A stretch of DNA of 64,000 nucleotides from Dehalobacter sp. DCA (GCF_000305775.1 NC_018866.1:1993501-2057500), one strand, 5' to 3'; shown: positions 25,450 to 34,745, numbered from the stretch's first letter. Notes: generated from the letters alone by a model not told the origin. Translations and numbers: made by a program.

Positions 25450-25514
25450 CAGGCCCAAAAATATTTTAGTTAGTCTTTAGTCCACAGAATTACCCAAACA
25501 CAGTGTCAGAATTA

Positions 25515-25549
25515 AATCGCCCTGAAGTCTCTTGAGCTCCAGGGCGATT
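25515..25549 (-). terminator. Possible terminator of the speA-speE unit
   Basis: 10-bp perfect arms AATCGCCCTG and CAGGGCGATT with a 15-base loop, 56 bp beyond the speE stop. The T-run on the minus strand is short (ATTTAATT). Confidence 0.5.
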
Positions 25550-25604
25550 ATTTATGCAATATGTCATTACTGAAAAGTGTGCACGTACTGATATCACTCT
25601 GCTT

Positions 25605-26459
25605 TTACTCCGCGGTATCTGTCAAGAGGTCCTTCACATAAGTCGGAAGCGCAAAGCTTCCTTTGTGGATATCCGTATTATAATACCTTGTTTTGATCCC
25701 GAGTTGATTCCAGGTTTCTTCTTTGACATCCATTACTGGGTCATATTTTTTAGAAGCAAAACCAAATAACCAGTGGCCCGAAGGATAGGTTGGAATATGG
25801 GCCTGATATACCTTACAAATCGGGAAATATTCCTGAATGCGTTTATGGGCCCTTTGCATGGCCTGCGCATACGCATCATAGTAAGGGCTTTCATGCTGAT
25901 TGACCAGAATGCCGTCTTCTTTTAAGGCTTTAAAGCAGTTGCCATAAAACTCTCTGGTAAAGAGTCCTTCCCCCGGCCCGAATGGATCGGTAGAATCAAC
26001 AATCACAAGGTCATAGGTGTTCTCCTTGGAACGGACAAATCTCAGTCCGTCCTCAAAATAAAGATGCACCCTGGGGTCATCTAGCTTGCTGGCTGTCTGA
26101 GGCAGATATTCCCGGCACACGTCGACCACCATCTTGTCAATTTCCACCATATCGATGTTTTCAATCCCGTTATAACGGGTAAGCTCTCTGACAGTGCCGC
26201 CATCTCCGGCACCAATAACCATGACGTTCTTAATCCCTGGATTCGTTGCCATAGGGACATGCACAATCATATCATGATAAATAAATTCGTCTTTTTCTGT
26301 AACCATCATCAGCCCATCCAGCGTTAAGAACGTGCCGAACTCCTTGGACTTAAAGACGTCAATTCGTTGGTATTCACTCTGTCCGTTATAGAGCTGTTCA
26401 TCGACTTTGATGGTAAAACGGACGTTTTGGGTATGCTGTTCCGTATACCATAATTCCAT
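25605..26459 (-). CDS. speE: Spermidine synthase
   Basis: 284-aa aminopropyltransferase making spermidine from putrescine and decarboxylated S-adenosylmethionine. Typical segments are LWYTEQHTQNVRFTIKV, the nucleotide-binding VMVIGAGDGGTVREL with VEIDKMVVD, and the catalytic VIVDSTDPFGPGEGLF. Length is normal. It follows the decarboxylase gene by 3 bp, forming a polyamine operon. Confidence 0.95.
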   Translation of the reverse strand: MELWYTEQHTQNVRFTIKVDEQLYNGQSEYQRIDVFKSKEFGTFLTLDGLMMVTEKDEFIYHDMIVHVPMATNPGIKNVMVIGAGDGGTVRELTRYNGIENIDMVEIDKMVVDVCREYLPQTASKLDDPRVHLYFEDGLRFVRSKENTYDLVIVDSTDPFGPGEGLFTREFYGNCFKALKEDGILVNQHESPYYDAYAQAMQRAHKRIQEYFPICKVYQAHIPTYPSGHWLFGFASKKYDPVMDVKEETWNQLGIKTRYYNTDIHKGSFALPTYVKDLLTDTAE

Positions 26460-26462
26460 ATT

Positions 26463-27914
26463 TCATTCCCCCACAACCCTGATATTTTCAATAAACATAT
26501 CTTCCGTCCCGGTAAGAAAACTTCCTTTACTCTTGGCATAGACAATGTAATCAATGATTTCCTCAGTGATCCGCTCTCCAGGCGCGAGTATTGGAATTCC
26601 CGGGGGATAGGCCATCACAAACTCCCCGCTGATTTGTCCCGCGCTCTTTCTTATAGGCAGGGAATGCTGTTCTGAATAAAACGCGCGCTGCGGAGCCATG
26701 ACGACATCAGGCGTAATGTACTCATGATCAAACATACCTGTCTTATCACGCATATAAAGCCTTTTGATCTCCGACAAAGACGAGACCAAACGCTCCAAAG
26801 CCAGCGCCCTGTCGCCGACAGAGATAATCGCCAGAATATTTCCAATATCGCCGAATTCGATCTGGATATCGTAATTGTCCCGAAGTATATCGTAGACCTC
26901 GACTCCAGCAAGCCCTATATCCCGGGTATGTACGACAAGCTTGGTCGTATCAAAATCAAAAATTGAATCTCCATTGATCAGTTCTTTCGAGAATGCATAA
27001 TATCCGCCAATTTTGTTAATTTCGTCGCGTCCATAGTTGGCCAGGGAAGTTACTTTGGCAAAGATATTTTTCCCGTCAAGCGCAAGATTGCGTCTGGAAA
27101 TATCCAAAGAAGACAAAAGCAGGTAAGAAGCGCTGGTCGTCTGGGTCAGATTAATAATCTGCCGGACATGTCCAATATTTAAACGGCTGCCAATTAACAA
27201 AAAAGAGCTTTGGCTTAAGCTTCCTCCAGTTTTATGCATACTGACCGCCGCCATATCTGCCCCTGCAGCCATGGCATTCAGCGGTTGGTTTTCACCGAAG
27301 TAAAAATGGGTGCCATGGGCTTCATCAACCAGTACAAACATACCTTTTTGGTGAGCAAGTTCGGTAATGGTCTTTAAGTCTGAACATATTCCATAATAGG
27401 TAGGATTATTAATAAAAATAGCCTTTGCATCGGGATGCTGCTCCATCGCTTTTTTCACTTCGCTGATCGACATTCCCAAAGGTATGCCGAGCGCATTATT
27501 GACTCCCGGATTCACATATACCGGGATGGCTCCACTGATAATCAGTGCATTAATGGCACTTTTATGAACATTGCGCGGCATAATGATCTTATCACCCTGT
27601 TTGCATACGCTCATGATCATCGCCTGAACTGCCGAGGTCGTTCCATTGACCATAAAAAAAGCATGGTAGGCATCAAAGGCATCCGCAGCAAGTTCCTCTG
27701 CCTCTTTGATGACCGAAACAGGATGTCCAAGATTATCTAAAGGTTTCATGGCATTGACATCAACAGAAAGGCACCTTTCCCCGAGAAACTCCCTGAGCTC
27801 CGGGTTGCCTCTCCCTTGTTTGTGCCCAGGCACATCAAACGGTACGATCCGCATTGCTTTATATTTTTGAAGGGCTTCATAAATAGGCGCTCTGTCCTGG
27901 GAAGCTGAATGCAT
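26463..27914 (-). CDS. PLP-dependent arginine/lysine/ornithine decarboxylase
   Basis: 483-aa fold-type I decarboxylase of the Orn/Lys/Arg family, short form lacking the N-terminal wing domain (YaaO/SpeA type of Firmicutes). The PLP region is visible as VDEAHGTHFYF, and the PLP lysine in AVSMHKTGGSLSQSS. The C-terminal domain ends with YPPGIPILAPGE. As the gene before speE, arginine decarboxylation is the likely reaction, but substrate specificity cannot be read. I choose ATG 27914 (AGGGTGGAG seven bases upstream) over the GTG at 27926, which lies in that site. Confidence 0.88.
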   Translation of the reverse strand: MHSASQDRAPIYEALQKYKAMRIVPFDVPGHKQGRGNPELREFLGERCLSVDVNAMKPLDNLGHPVSVIKEAEELAADAFDAYHAFFMVNGTTSAVQAMIMSVCKQGDKIIMPRNVHKSAINALIISGAIPVYVNPGVNNALGIPLGMSISEVKKAMEQHPDAKAIFINNPTYYGICSDLKTITELAHQKGMFVLVDEAHGTHFYFGENQPLNAMAAGADMAAVSMHKTGGSLSQSSFLLIGSRLNIGHVRQIINLTQTTSASYLLLSSLDISRRNLALDGKNIFAKVTSLANYGRDEINKIGGYYAFSKELINGDSIFDFDTTKLVVHTRDIGLAGVEVYDILRDNYDIQIEFGDIGNILAIISVGDRALALERLVSSLSEIKRLYMRDKTGMFDHEYITPDVVMAPQRAFYSEQHSLPIRKSAGQISGEFVMAYPPGIPILAPGERITEEIIDYIVYAKSKGSFLTGTEDMFIENIRVVGE

Positions 27915-28028
27915 AAAAATCTCCACCCTCTGCTATGATCTGTGTCTTGATAAAACTATCAACGTTACTATAGTAGACAATGCGGACATTGTCAATAAAA
28001 CACTATAACCACCGCAGCGACACTCATT

Positions 28029-28079
28029 TAGCTTTGCTCGGGTTAGTCTCCGTAATGGATGGACGCTTTCGGCTGTTGT
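28029..28079. repeat. Partial copy of the hairpin repeat
   Basis: 51 bp matching 25087-25137 at 48 positions (TAGCTTTGCTCGGG[T/C]TAG and onward). The second arm of the hairpin is missing. It lies just upstream of the acetyltransferase gene. Confidence 0.75.
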
Positions 28080-28128
28080 AAAATGTATGTTATAATAAGG
28101 AAAAGTTGAACGCTAAGGAAGTTTGATT

Positions 28129-28584
28129 ATGCTACGAAACTACACAATCAGAAAAGCTGAAGATACCGACATCCCAGATCTCATTCGCTTACTGACAATC
28201 TTATTCTCCATAGAAAACGATTTTGAAGCCAATGCGTTAAAACAACGAGGCGGCTTGGAAATGATGCTGAATGACAGCACGAACCGCTGTATTCTTGTTG
28301 CCGCTATGAATAATAAAATCATTGGTATGGTTACATGTCAAATGCTTGTATCTACTGCCGAGGGCGGGCCGGTTGCTTTAATTGAAGACATGATTGTGGA
28401 TGCGGAACATCGCGGAAAAGGGCTGGGAAAACAGCTGATTTCTTCGATCGAAGAATGGGCGGCAGAAAAAGGTGCGAGCCGGTTACAGCTGTTAGCTGAC
28501 AAAAACAATACACCGTCGTTGGACTTCTATAAAAAAATCAGATGGGATTACACCCAGCTGATATGTCTGCGTAAAAAGCTTTAG
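28129..28584 (+). CDS. GNAT-family N-acetyltransferase
   Basis: 151-aa acetyltransferase. Motif A for acetyl-CoA binding is seen in MIVDAEHRGKGLGKQLISSIEEWA (R/Q-x-x-G-x-G/A type), preceded by the beta strands of the fold. It ends with LDFYKKIRWDYTQLICLRK. The ATG at 28129 follows AAGGAAG. It is the only plus-strand gene between the polyamine and nif operons. The acceptor molecule is unknown. Confidence 0.85.
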   Translation: MLRNYTIRKAEDTDIPDLIRLLTILFSIENDFEANALKQRGGLEMMLNDSTNRCILVAAMNNKIIGMVTCQMLVSTAEGGPVALIEDMIVDAEHRGKGLGKQLISSIEEWAAEKGASRLQLLADKNNTPSLDFYKKIRWDYTQLICLRKKL

Positions 28585-28623
28585 CAAGCAAAAAGTTTCA
28601 GATAAAAGACGTCACAAAGTGAC

Positions 28624-28786
28624 TAGTACCATGTAACCCCTAAATCTTATATATCCTGGCGGCGGATTTCTTTTCATACTGCGTTGTCGTCAATCGCCAT
28701 ACGCTCGGTATGGCTCAAACCTCCGCCTTGTCTTAAAAGAAATCTGCTCACCATTATATTACAATTTTAGGGGTTACAAGGTACTA
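28624..28786. repeat. MITE-like 163-bp inverted-repeat element
   Basis: Terminal inverted repeats of about 21 bp (TAGTACCNTGTAACCCC...) at 28624-28644 and 28766-28786 differ at one position. The interior is mostly palindromic and noncoding, with an inner palindrome CATACGCTCGGTATG and a mirrored ATTTCTTTT near each side. It encodes nothing. Its right end overlaps the last six codons and stop of nifV. Confidence 0.75.
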
Positions 28787-29918
28787 AACTGATAAGATCA
28801 TGTTCAGTTAACGATCTGTTTTTCTTATCTGCCAATTGAATAAAAGCTCCATAGATTTGTTCCAATTCTGCTTGGCGATACTCAATGCCAAGCTCTTTTA
28901 ATTTATGCTTTAAGGCATTTCGGCCTGACCTCGCTGTAAGAACGATCTTTCCCGCAGGCGCTCCAATCATTTCAGGACTGAATGGTTCGTAGGTCATCTT
29001 CTCTTTAATCACCCCGTCCTGATGAATGCCCGATGCATGGCAAAACATATTTTCTCCTACAACCGCCTTATATCTGGGAATGGGTATCCCCGTGATTCTG
29101 GATACCATTTTACTTGTTTCGTATATCTCTTTGATCTGAACGCCCGTGCTTATACCCGCAGAACTTTGTTCCATAAAAAGAGCCGTAATGATTTCCTCCA
29201 GTGAAGCATTTCCAGCCCTCTCTCCAATACCATTGATCGTACCTTCTACTTGATCTGCACCTGCAATTATAGCCGTTAAAGAATTTGCAGCAGCCAGACC
29301 TAAATCATTATGGCAATGAACGCTCAATTGGACCTTTTCGATATGTTTAACCGTTTCTTTAATCTTATGGATGAGTTCTCCGCACTTCCAGGGCATACCG
29401 ACCCCCACGGTATCGGAAATTGTGACGACTGTCGCCCCGGCCTCAATCACGCTTTCCATTATTCGGACCAAAAAGCCAAATTCACTGCGAAATGCATCCT
29501 CAAAGAAAAACTGCACATCATTGAAAGTCTTTCCTGCATATTTAACTGCCCAGACCGCTTTTTCTATAACCTGATCGGGTCTTAATCTCAGCTTTTTGTC
29601 CATATGAATGGGGGAAACTGCCAATCCTAAGTTTATCCGGGAATTTTTTGCATCTTGCATTGCCTCTGCACAAAAATCGATATCCTTCTGTACACATCTT
29701 GCCAGACCACAAACAATGGATCCCCGGATTTCCTGACTGATTATTTTAACTGACTTAAAATCACCCGGTGAAGAAGCCGGATAACCTGCTTCAATGATGT
29801 CAATCCCCAGCTTCGACAGCTGTCTGGCGATTTCTAATTTTTGAGAGCAGCTCATGGTCGTATCCAGCGATTGTTCTCCGTCTCTTAATGTAGTATCAAA
29901 TAGGTCAATCTTCCTCAC
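28767..29918 (-). CDS. nifV: Homocitrate synthase
   Basis: 383-aa enzyme condensing acetyl-CoA and 2-oxoglutarate to homocitrate, the organic part of FeMo-cofactor. The N-terminus has the metal-binding DTTLRDGEQS, then HCHNDLGLAAANSLTAIIAGADQVEGTINGIGERAGNASLEE, both diagnostic of the homocitrate/isopropylmalate synthase family. It lacks the C-terminal leucine-regulation domain of LeuA, which fits NifV. It starts with GTG at 29918, overlapping the preceding gene by 14 bp. It is the last gene of the nif operon. Its final residues (LVPCNP) are encoded by a repeat element end. Confidence 0.92.
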   Translation of the reverse strand: MRKIDLFDTTLRDGEQSLDTTMSCSQKLEIARQLSKLGIDIIEAGYPASSPGDFKSVKIISQEIRGSIVCGLARCVQKDIDFCAEAMQDAKNSRINLGLAVSPIHMDKKLRLRPDQVIEKAVWAVKYAGKTFNDVQFFFEDAFRSEFGFLVRIMESVIEAGATVVTISDTVGVGMPWKCGELIHKIKETVKHIEKVQLSVHCHNDLGLAAANSLTAIIAGADQVEGTINGIGERAGNASLEEIITALFMEQSSAGISTGVQIKEIYETSKMVSRITGIPIPRYKAVVGENMFCHASGIHQDGVIKEKMTYEPFSPEMIGAPAGKIVLTARSGRNALKHKLKELGIEYRQAELEQIYGAFIQLADKKNRSLTEHDLISLVPCNP

Positions 29919-30363
29919 CTTTTTTTCTCCTTTCAGGTAATGTCCGCAGTTTATCTTCTAAGATTATTTTGACCTGACCGGCTCCAAATTTCCGAATATA
30001 CCGGGGGTACCGGTTTTTTTTGCCGCTATGCTTTTCCCGGAATAAGACCTGGTCTAAAAAGTCATCCGGACTGCCATCGCATTCCCAGACACTGAATTTG
30101 TTTTTTTCTAAAAAATGATTGGGGATATCCGTTAAACTGGCTCCAACAAAGACTTTGCAGGAGTCTAAAAATGCTATGATCTCATCCATTTTCTTCCGTA
30201 TACCGATCTGACCATGGACTTCTTGAAGCGAAAACTCCCTCTCGCGCGTTCTTTTCCACGCGATTCCGTCATGCTCGAAAACCACGATTTTTCCATTGCC
30301 ATAGAATTTCGTGGTTTCTCCTTTTTTTCCAAGGAATACGGCAATTTCAGCGGGTTCGTTCAT
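29905..30363 (-). CDS. AnfO-like nitrogenase accessory protein (short form)
   Basis: 152-aa protein that matches the N-terminal part of AnfO, the accessory protein named for Fe-only nitrogenase (EIAVFLGKKGETTKFYGNGKIVVFE; then MDEIIAFLDSCKVFVGASLTDIP and SVWECDGSPDDFLDQVL). The C-terminal domain of full AnfO is replaced by a short basic tail. I choose the ATG at 30363 with GGAGGTGGA upstream. It follows the longer homologue by 17 bp and overlaps nifV. A role in cofactor or metal-cluster handling is inferred from family and position; the biochemistry of AnfO is not settled. Confidence 0.78.
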   Translation of the reverse strand: MNEPAEIAVFLGKKGETTKFYGNGKIVVFEHDGIAWKRTREREFSLQEVHGQIGIRKKMDEIIAFLDSCKVFVGASLTDIPNHFLEKNKFSVWECDGSPDDFLDQVLFREKHSGKKNRYPRYIRKFGAGQVKIILEDKLRTLPERRKKGEED

Positions 30364-30380
30364 CAACTCCACCTCCTCAC

Positions 30381-31010
30381 TCAACGACCGCGATCGATTA
30401 ATATCTTTACCAGCCCTTCCCCTTCCTCGAGCACTTGCTGCTTGAGGTTATGCATTACCAATTCCTGTTCTAACCACGGTGGAAGATGATTGAAGGTTGC
30501 TTCCAGCGTTTTGAACCCACCTTTTTTTAGAAAAGGCAGAAGGGCTTGTTTTGAAGTAATCCCAAGATCCTTCTCTTGAATATCTTTAATAATCACCACA
30601 TAATTCCCGGGTGATTTCTCCACGTAATTTACGGAATAGCTATTTTGCTGTTCTCCTGATTTCTCAACTTCATCTGAGGATTGTTCAATGGATAACCGGA
30701 TTTCGTCCAGAAAATCAGCCGGATCTCCTGTCCGCTCCCAAACATTGCATTGGTTTTTTTCCAGAATGCTTCCCGGAAGGCCTTCCATTTTTAAGGCCAC
30801 AAAATTTGAGCAATCGCCTAAGAATTCCTTTAGTTCGTCCATCTTGCAGCGAAGATCCGACATGCCCTGCACATCAGAAAGTGTGAATTCCCGCACGCGC
30901 GAGATCTTCCACTCCCCCATTTTTCTGCTGAAAAGTACCACTTTCCCTTGAACGCTCAGGGTGGCCGTGTTTCCTGATTTGTCTAAAATTACAGCGATTT
31001 CATGCGCCAT
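30381..31010 (-). CDS. AnfO-like nitrogenase accessory protein (full length)
   Basis: 209-aa AnfO-family protein. The N-terminal domain (about residues 1-105) parallels the neighbouring short form (AHEIAVILDKSGNTATLSVQGKVVLF; SVWERTG-like NVWERTGDPADFLDEI). A charged linker is followed by a C-terminal domain with GITSKQALLPFLKKGGFKTLEATFNHLPPWLEQEL, also found in AnfO. It lies 20 bp after nifB. No Fe-only nitrogenase genes are in the window, so it presumably serves the Mo system here. Confidence 0.8.
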   Translation of the reverse strand: MAHEIAVILDKSGNTATLSVQGKVVLFSRKMGEWKISRVREFTLSDVQGMSDLRCKMDELKEFLGDCSNFVALKMEGLPGSILEKNQCNVWERTGDPADFLDEIRLSIEQSSDEVEKSGEQQNSYSVNYVEKSPGNYVVIIKDIQEKDLGITSKQALLPFLKKGGFKTLEATFNHLPPWLEQELVMHNLKQQVLEEGEGLVKILIDRGR

Positions 31011-31030
31011 TTAGACTCCCCCTCCATGGC

Positions 31031-31915
31031 TTATCCAACATCTTTTTGGTAACTGCATTTTTGGCGTCCTTCAATAAACTTGGCGGAGCAATCCTGACCT
31101 AACAGGCCGATGGCATCGGCCCGGCATTGTTTGCAATGAGACATTTGCTGCAGATACGCTCCGCATTGTTTTCTCATATTCATGATTTTGTGTGTATTGG
31201 TTGGCGGATGGTTTGCCATCCTGCTGCCCTCTGCGGGTATAAATGGCATAATATTGGTCGTAAAAGCACCAAGCTCTTTAACCTTCCTAACAACTTCCGG
31301 GATCCCGTGATCATTGATTCCTTCCATCATCACAATGTTCACTTTCACCAATACGCCGTTATTGACTAACTCCTTAACTCCCTGAAGCTGACGGGCAATC
31401 AGCAGTTCTGCCCCTTCTTCTCCGGTATAAATACGACTGTGGTCATTTACACGCCGATAAATTTTTGCCCCTATCTTGGGATCCAGACTGTTGATCGTTA
31501 CCGTAACATGCTGAAGGTTTAGTTCTGCCAACTCTCCAACCAGCTCGGGCAAAAGGAGCCCGTTCGTGGAAAGACAGAACGTGGTGTCCGGGTCTTCCTG
31601 GCGGATCAGTTCAAGCGTCTTTTTTGTTTTTTGCCAATTCGCCAACGCATCGCCTGGTCCGGCAATTCCAACCACCGTCAAGTTGCCTAGTTGTTTCTTA
31701 ACCATCTGAAATCTTTCCAAGGCCTTTTCCGGTGTTAAAACTTCGCTGGTCACTCCAGGCCGGCTTTCGTTGACACAGTCAAACTTTCTGCTGCAGTAAT
31801 TGCAGCTGATATTACACATAGGAGCAACAGGCAGATGAATTCGAGCGTATTGATGCTGGGCTTCTGATGAGTAGCAAGGATGTTTACTTATTCTCTCTGT
31901 AAGGTTTCTGTTCAT
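31031..31915 (-). CDS. nifB: Nitrogenase cofactor biosynthesis radical SAM protein NifB (short form)
   Basis: 294-aa radical S-adenosylmethionine enzyme that builds the Fe8S9C core (NifB-co). The SAM-cluster motif is CNISCNYCSRKFDC (about residue 34), followed by GIAGPGDALAN. C-terminal cysteines in CGAYLQQMSHCKQCRADAIG and GQDCSAKFIEGRQKC would bind the accessory clusters. It ends without the NifX-like domain found in longer NifB; a separate nifX lies in the operon. ATG at 31915 with AGGTGAG upstream; five bases after nifN. Confidence 0.95.
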   Translation of the reverse strand: MNRNLTERISKHPCYSSEAQHQYARIHLPVAPMCNISCNYCSRKFDCVNESRPGVTSEVLTPEKALERFQMVKKQLGNLTVVGIAGPGDALANWQKTKKTLELIRQEDPDTTFCLSTNGLLLPELVGELAELNLQHVTVTINSLDPKIGAKIYRRVNDHSRIYTGEEGAELLIARQLQGVKELVNNGVLVKVNIVMMEGINDHGIPEVVRKVKELGAFTTNIMPFIPAEGSRMANHPPTNTHKIMNMRKQCGAYLQQMSHCKQCRADAIGLLGQDCSAKFIEGRQKCSYQKDVG

Positions 31916-31920
31916 TACAC

Positions 31921-33342
31921 TCACCTGACTTTCGCTTCATAAAATAATGCAAACATATTAGCACGATAATTCTTGTACTTGTTTTCCAATAGCGTATTGG
32001 TAATACGGTCAAGAAAACGAAGGCTTCCTTCATAACCAACGGATAAAATCCGCTGTCCCCCAACTCGGTCAATGACCGGAAAGCCAAAGCGTACCAGCGG
32101 GATCTCCGCTCTTTCTGTTAAGATCTTTCCCTCAGAATGACCGATGGCTATATTAATCTTCCGATTTTTACATTGCTCCAGGATATGGGAAAAATCAGTG
32201 TCTCCTAAAATGCTATATTCAGAGTCAAAGTCACTGAGCTTGTCAAATTCTTGCTGCAATATCTGTTCAATCTTTTTTGTCCTGCTGCCGGTGGCCATAA
32301 TCGCGGGTTTTATACCGTTTTCCAGACAAAGCTTGGTCACGGCGTAAACCTGTTCAGGCTCCCCAAAAATGACGGCCTGCCCTTCAAAATTGTGTTTATG
32401 GGAATCAAACATCCCGTCCAGCAATCGTCCTCTGGCCTTTTTGATCTCTTCCGGAAGATCTGTGCCGGAAGATTTCATACCGGCAGATTCCGTACCGTAA
32501 TTTGCGATCTCCTTGAGTGTTGAGAAAAATAAATCGGTATTTTCGATCCCAACCGGCAGGGGAACGCGAAATAAGGGAACACCAAATTCATCACGTAAAT
32601 ATTTTCCGGCAGACTGGGCGTCATCGATCGTGATCCCCATTTCCAGTGTAGCTCTGGCTCCAGACATTTTCCGGATTTCTTCAATTTTTGTTCCTCCAGC
32701 CGGGCTTTTCTGATAGGGCTTGCTGTAAGGGGCATCCAAGGTATCGGTATAATCCGGAAGCAGGGTATAATCAATGCCCATCGCTGCCAGCAGCCGTTTG
32801 ATTTCCCTCAAATCAGCCGTACTGATATGGGGAACGATGACGTTGACTTTATTGTGTTTTGCCGTTTTTTCTGCCAGAAAACAGACAATCCGGTAAACCG
32901 TAAGCCAGTACCCCTCTGAATGGGAACCGCCATATCCCGGCGTCGGAACATTAATAATCGGCAAACCAGTGATTTCTTGTCCTTGCAAATATCGGGAGGT
33001 AATCCGGCCAATATCTTCTCCGATGGTCTCGGCCAAGCAGGTGGTCAGCACCCCGATAATTTGCGGGTTATAAATCAGGCGGACATTTTCCAAAGCCTTT
33101 TTCAGGTTGTCTTCACCGCCAAAAACGGTTCCTTTTTCGTTGAGGGAGGAAGAGGCAACGTCAACAGGTTCTTCGTAATGTTCAGATATCGTTCTCCGCA
33201 TATAGGTCGCACAGCCCTGGGAGCCATGGAGCACTGTCATTGAACCCTCGATTCCTTTGAAAGCCAGTATTCCCCCTAACGGCATGCACATGTTACAGGG
33301 GTTCTCACTGACATTACGGTAATTGCTTGCTTGTTTTTTCAT
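31921..33342 (-). CDS. nifN: FeMo-cofactor scaffold protein NifN
   Basis: 473-aa NifN, beta-like half of the NifEN scaffold on which NifB-co matures into FeMo-co. Homologous to NifK: NPCNMCMPLGGILAFKGIEGSMTVLHGSQGCATYMRRTISEHYEEPVDVASS, and CLAETIGEDIGRI. I choose the ATG at 33342, preceded by GGGGGGAG and overlapping the nifE stop (ATGA), over an in-frame start 14 codons upstream. Confidence 0.93.
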   Translation of the reverse strand: MKKQASNYRNVSENPCNMCMPLGGILAFKGIEGSMTVLHGSQGCATYMRRTISEHYEEPVDVASSSLNEKGTVFGGEDNLKKALENVRLIYNPQIIGVLTTCLAETIGEDIGRITSRYLQGQEITGLPIINVPTPGYGGSHSEGYWLTVYRIVCFLAEKTAKHNKVNVIVPHISTADLREIKRLLAAMGIDYTLLPDYTDTLDAPYSKPYQKSPAGGTKIEEIRKMSGARATLEMGITIDDAQSAGKYLRDEFGVPLFRVPLPVGIENTDLFFSTLKEIANYGTESAGMKSSGTDLPEEIKKARGRLLDGMFDSHKHNFEGQAVIFGEPEQVYAVTKLCLENGIKPAIMATGSRTKKIEQILQQEFDKLSDFDSEYSILGDTDFSHILEQCKNRKINIAIGHSEGKILTERAEIPLVRFGFPVIDRVGGQRILSVGYEGSLRFLDRITNTLLENKYKNYRANMFALFYEAKVR

Positions 33343-34700
33343 GGTTCTCCCCCCTGTTCCCGATATTTCCAAACCGGAGAGCATACGGTAGCGTATACTT
33401 CCCTGGCAAAATTAACAGCGCCGACATATCCGCTTAACGGATGCTTCCGGTCATGATTATGGTCGATGAAGGCAATACCCATTTTATAGGCCAGCGGCCG
33501 TTCTTTAACCCCGCCTACCAGCAAATCTGCTTCTTTTTCCATGATAAATCGTTCGAGCTCGGAGGGGTTGGTATCATCCATGATGACCGTCCCTTTGCTG
33601 ACTAAGTTGTTGATTGTGTCATATTCTTCCTGGCGGCCGGTTTGGGTCCCTACCATGACCACATCGATCCCCAGTTCCCCGAATTGTTTAATCAGGGAAA
33701 TTGCTTTGAAGCCGCCGCCGACATAAATCGCGGCCTTTTTCCCTTGCAGTTTGCTGCGATAATACGCTATTTGCGGTAAAATCGCTGCAGTCTCTGCCTG
33801 AATAAGTTCTTCTGTCCTACGCATCATCTCCAAGTCCTGAAAGGTCCTGGCTATCTTGCGAATCGATTCTGATGTATCTTCAATTCCGATAAATGAGATA
33901 TTCAGGTAAGGAATGTCATACAGTTCTTTCATTTGACTGGCTATATAATTCATCGAACCGGCACACTGAACAATATTCAAGTACGCCTTCGTCGCTTTTT
34001 TCAAATTTTTATAGCTTGAGTCCCCGGTCAAAGCTACATTCAGTTTTATCCCCACACGTTGGAGATAGTTTTTTATGATCCAGAGTTCCCCGGCCAAATT
34101 GAATTCACCAAGATAATTAATAGCATTGCCTTTTTGGATTTCCTCTCCCTGAGGGACCTGTATCAGGCGCAGGAGTGCGTCACAGGCTGCTTTATACCCG
34201 GCGGATTTGCTGCCGATAAAACCGCTGGACTGAACAGGGATCACTTCAATTCCATGCTTTTGGGCCGCAGCTTTGCAGACTGCTTCCAGATCATCCCCGA
34301 TGACCCCTACGATACAGGTGGAATAAACAAAAATCAGGGGAGGATGATACTTTTCCACCAGATCATCGATGGCCCGGGTGAGTTTTCCCTCTCCGCCGAA
34401 GATCACGTCCATCTCCTGCAAATCAGTGGAAAAGCTGAAGCGGAATAAATCCGCCCCGCTTGTCAGACTTCCCCTGATATCCCAAGTATAACTGGCGCAG
34501 CCTATGGGACCGTGAACGAGATGAACCGCATCCGTGATCGGATTTAAGACAACCCTGGCTCCGCAATAGACACAGGCCCGCTGGCTGACACAGCCCGCTA
34601 CACTGTCTGTATTGCATTTTAACTGTTGATTTTGTTCTCCCTTGGTTAGGATCGAATGTTTTCTTTCCTCAATCGCCGGATTGGACTTTCTTGCATCCAT
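33339..34700 (-). CDS. nifE: FeMo-cofactor scaffold protein NifE
   Basis: 453-aa NifE, alpha-like half of NifEN. It resembles NifD: CVSQRACVYCGARVVLNPITDAVHLVHGPIGCASYTWDIRG and STCIVGVIGDDLEAV hold the cluster cysteines, and the C-terminal half has YVGGGFKAISLIKQFGELGIDVVMVG. The ATG at 34700 follows GAGGTGAAAG. The gene overlaps nifN by four bases and follows the ferredoxin by 45 bp. Confidence 0.95.
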   Translation of the reverse strand: MDARKSNPAIEERKHSILTKGEQNQQLKCNTDSVAGCVSQRACVYCGARVVLNPITDAVHLVHGPIGCASYTWDIRGSLTSGADLFRFSFSTDLQEMDVIFGGEGKLTRAIDDLVEKYHPPLIFVYSTCIVGVIGDDLEAVCKAAAQKHGIEVIPVQSSGFIGSKSAGYKAACDALLRLIQVPQGEEIQKGNAINYLGEFNLAGELWIIKNYLQRVGIKLNVALTGDSSYKNLKKATKAYLNIVQCAGSMNYIASQMKELYDIPYLNISFIGIEDTSESIRKIARTFQDLEMMRRTEELIQAETAAILPQIAYYRSKLQGKKAAIYVGGGFKAISLIKQFGELGIDVVMVGTQTGRQEEYDTINNLVSKGTVIMDDTNPSELERFIMEKEADLLVGGVKERPLAYKMGIAFIDHNHDRKHPLSGYVGAVNFAREVYATVCSPVWKYREQGGEP

Positions 34701-34745
34701 CTCTTTCACCTCTGCTTTTCAGATACCCTTCAAAGAGGACATACC

